DNA of 5,460 nt from the NCBI GenBank assembly GCA_017559555.1, contig JAFYRH010000340.1, forward strand, positions 1 to 5,460, in the 5' to 3' direction. The notes beneath the pieces are model-generated. The model saw nothing but the letters and a program-made list of their open reading frames with translations, searched no databases and had not been told where the DNA came from. This document shows, one piece after another, positions 4,969 to 5,460 of this stretch. The stretch is from Clostridia bacterium (lineage in GTDB: Bacteria; Bacillota; Clostridia; Oscillospirales; CAG-272). The translations under genes were made by a program, and so were the position numbers. Numbering within the stretch: position 1 is the first letter of the stretch; each line of letters starts with the position of its first letter.

Positions 4969-5460
4969 ATGGAAAACAAGATCCTGATTGAAACCTCCGC
5001 ACGTCACATTCACTTGACTGCTGAGGCAGTTGAAATTCTTTATGGCAAGGGCGCAGAGCTCACCGTTAAAAAGGAACTCAGCCAACCCGGTCAATATGCT
5101 GCCGGCAATGAGAAGATCACTCTCGTTGGCCCCAACGGCAAAACCCTCGCAGTTAGCGTTCTCGGCCCCACACGCCCCGCTAACCAAGTAGAGCTTTCCT
5201 TCTCCGACGCTCGCGTACTCGGTTTGAAGGACGTTCCCGTTCGTGAGAGCGGCGACGTTGCAAACACCCCCGGCCTCAAGATGGTAGGCCCCGCAGGTGA
5301 AGTTGAAATCTCCGAGGGCGTTATCATCGCTAAGCGTCACATCCACTTCACACCCGCTGAAGCTGAAGAGGCAGGCGTTTGTGATAAGGAGATCGTTTCC
5401 GTTAAGATCGACAGCGCTGACAGAAGCACTGTTTTCGGCGACGTTGTAGTTCGCGTTAAC
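4969..5460 (+). CDS. pduL: PduL-type phosphate acyltransferase (phosphotransacylase), C-terminus cut by the window edge
   Basis: PduL enzymes interconvert acyl-CoA plus phosphate with acyl-phosphate plus CoA (propionyl- or acetyl-CoA). With an acyl kinase this yields ATP, and they are unrelated in sequence to Pta. The window holds 164 of roughly 210 residues. Seen: two repeated beta-barrel halves, each opening with a metal-binding HxH motif, SARHIHLT (10-17, His13 and His15) and AKRHIHFTP (121-129, His124 and His126); LTVKKELSQPGQYAA at 31-45; LGPTRPANQVELS at 65-77; and VRESGDVANTPG at 91-102. The protein starts almost directly at the first strand, with no 20-40 residue encapsulation extension, so a microcompartment location is unlikely. 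Start: the ATG at 4969 follows GAAAGG at about 11 nt. Codon use is strongly biased (GGC, CCC, CTC, AAG), suggesting high expression. No kinase gene is visible, but the right side is cut off. Confidence 0.94.
   Translation, partial: MENKILIETSARHIHLTAEAVEILYGKGAELTVKKELSQPGQYAAGNEKITLVGPNGKTLAVSVLGPTRPANQVELSFSDARVLGLKDVPVRESGDVANTPGLKMVGPAGEVEISEGVIIAKRHIHFTPAEAEEAGVCDKEIVSVKIDSADRSTVFGDVVVRVN

Noticed and set aside
4912..5346. Minus-strand frames opposite pduL
   Set aside because: PduL is clear on the plus strand, with a promoter and start site; these are shadows.

Overview
The window looks like a chromosomal segment from a low-to-moderate GC Gram-positive anaerobe, most likely a Clostridia-type Firmicute. 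The reasons are strong AGGAGG-type ribosome binding sites, near-consensus sigma-A promoters, AT-rich spacers, a ThiI without a rhodanese domain, a TepA-like protease, and a PduL-type phosphotransacylase. This is inferred from gene content and style, not from a marker gene. Everything visible is housekeeping or accessory metabolism. I see no transposase, integrase, phage gene, CRISPR array, tRNA or rRNA.

Positions 1-3965, minus strand. A single strong promoter (TTGAAA, 17 bp, TATAAT at 3937-3965) should drive a compact five-gene operon, read right to left. The genes are a zinc-ribbon/DEDDh 3'-5' exonuclease with a probable TTG start, a small DUF2007-like protein, thiI (tRNA 4-thiouridine synthase), a purine-type phosphoribosyltransferase homologue, and aspS (aspartyl-tRNA synthetase, running off the left edge). 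The gaps are 10, 7, 29 and 13 bp, so they are probably co-transcribed. The visible theme is tRNA maturation and charging plus nucleotide/nucleic-acid turnover. The promoter is followed by a leader of about 170 nt that folds into three successive hairpins, the last ending exactly at the ribosome binding site of the exonuclease gene.

Positions 3950-4818, minus strand. A separate gene encodes a ClpP-fold serine protease resembling TepA. It ends in AT-rich DNA with a modest hairpin/T-tract that overlaps the promoter of the exonuclease operon.

Positions 4819-4968 are a divergent control region. Positions 4860-4888 hold a strong plus-strand extended -10 promoter, followed by a 9-bp 5'-UTR hairpin. 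From 4969 to the right edge, pduL (phosphate acyltransferase) is read on the plus strand and is incomplete at its C-terminus. It lacks the N-terminal encapsulation extension of microcompartment forms, so a role in general fermentation (acyl-CoA to acyl-phosphate) is more likely.

I found no clear-cut new system. The least explained parts are the N-terminal module and zinc ribbon fused to the exonuclease, the structured leader that precedes it, and the helically phased TCAAAAA repeats upstream of the tepA-like gene.
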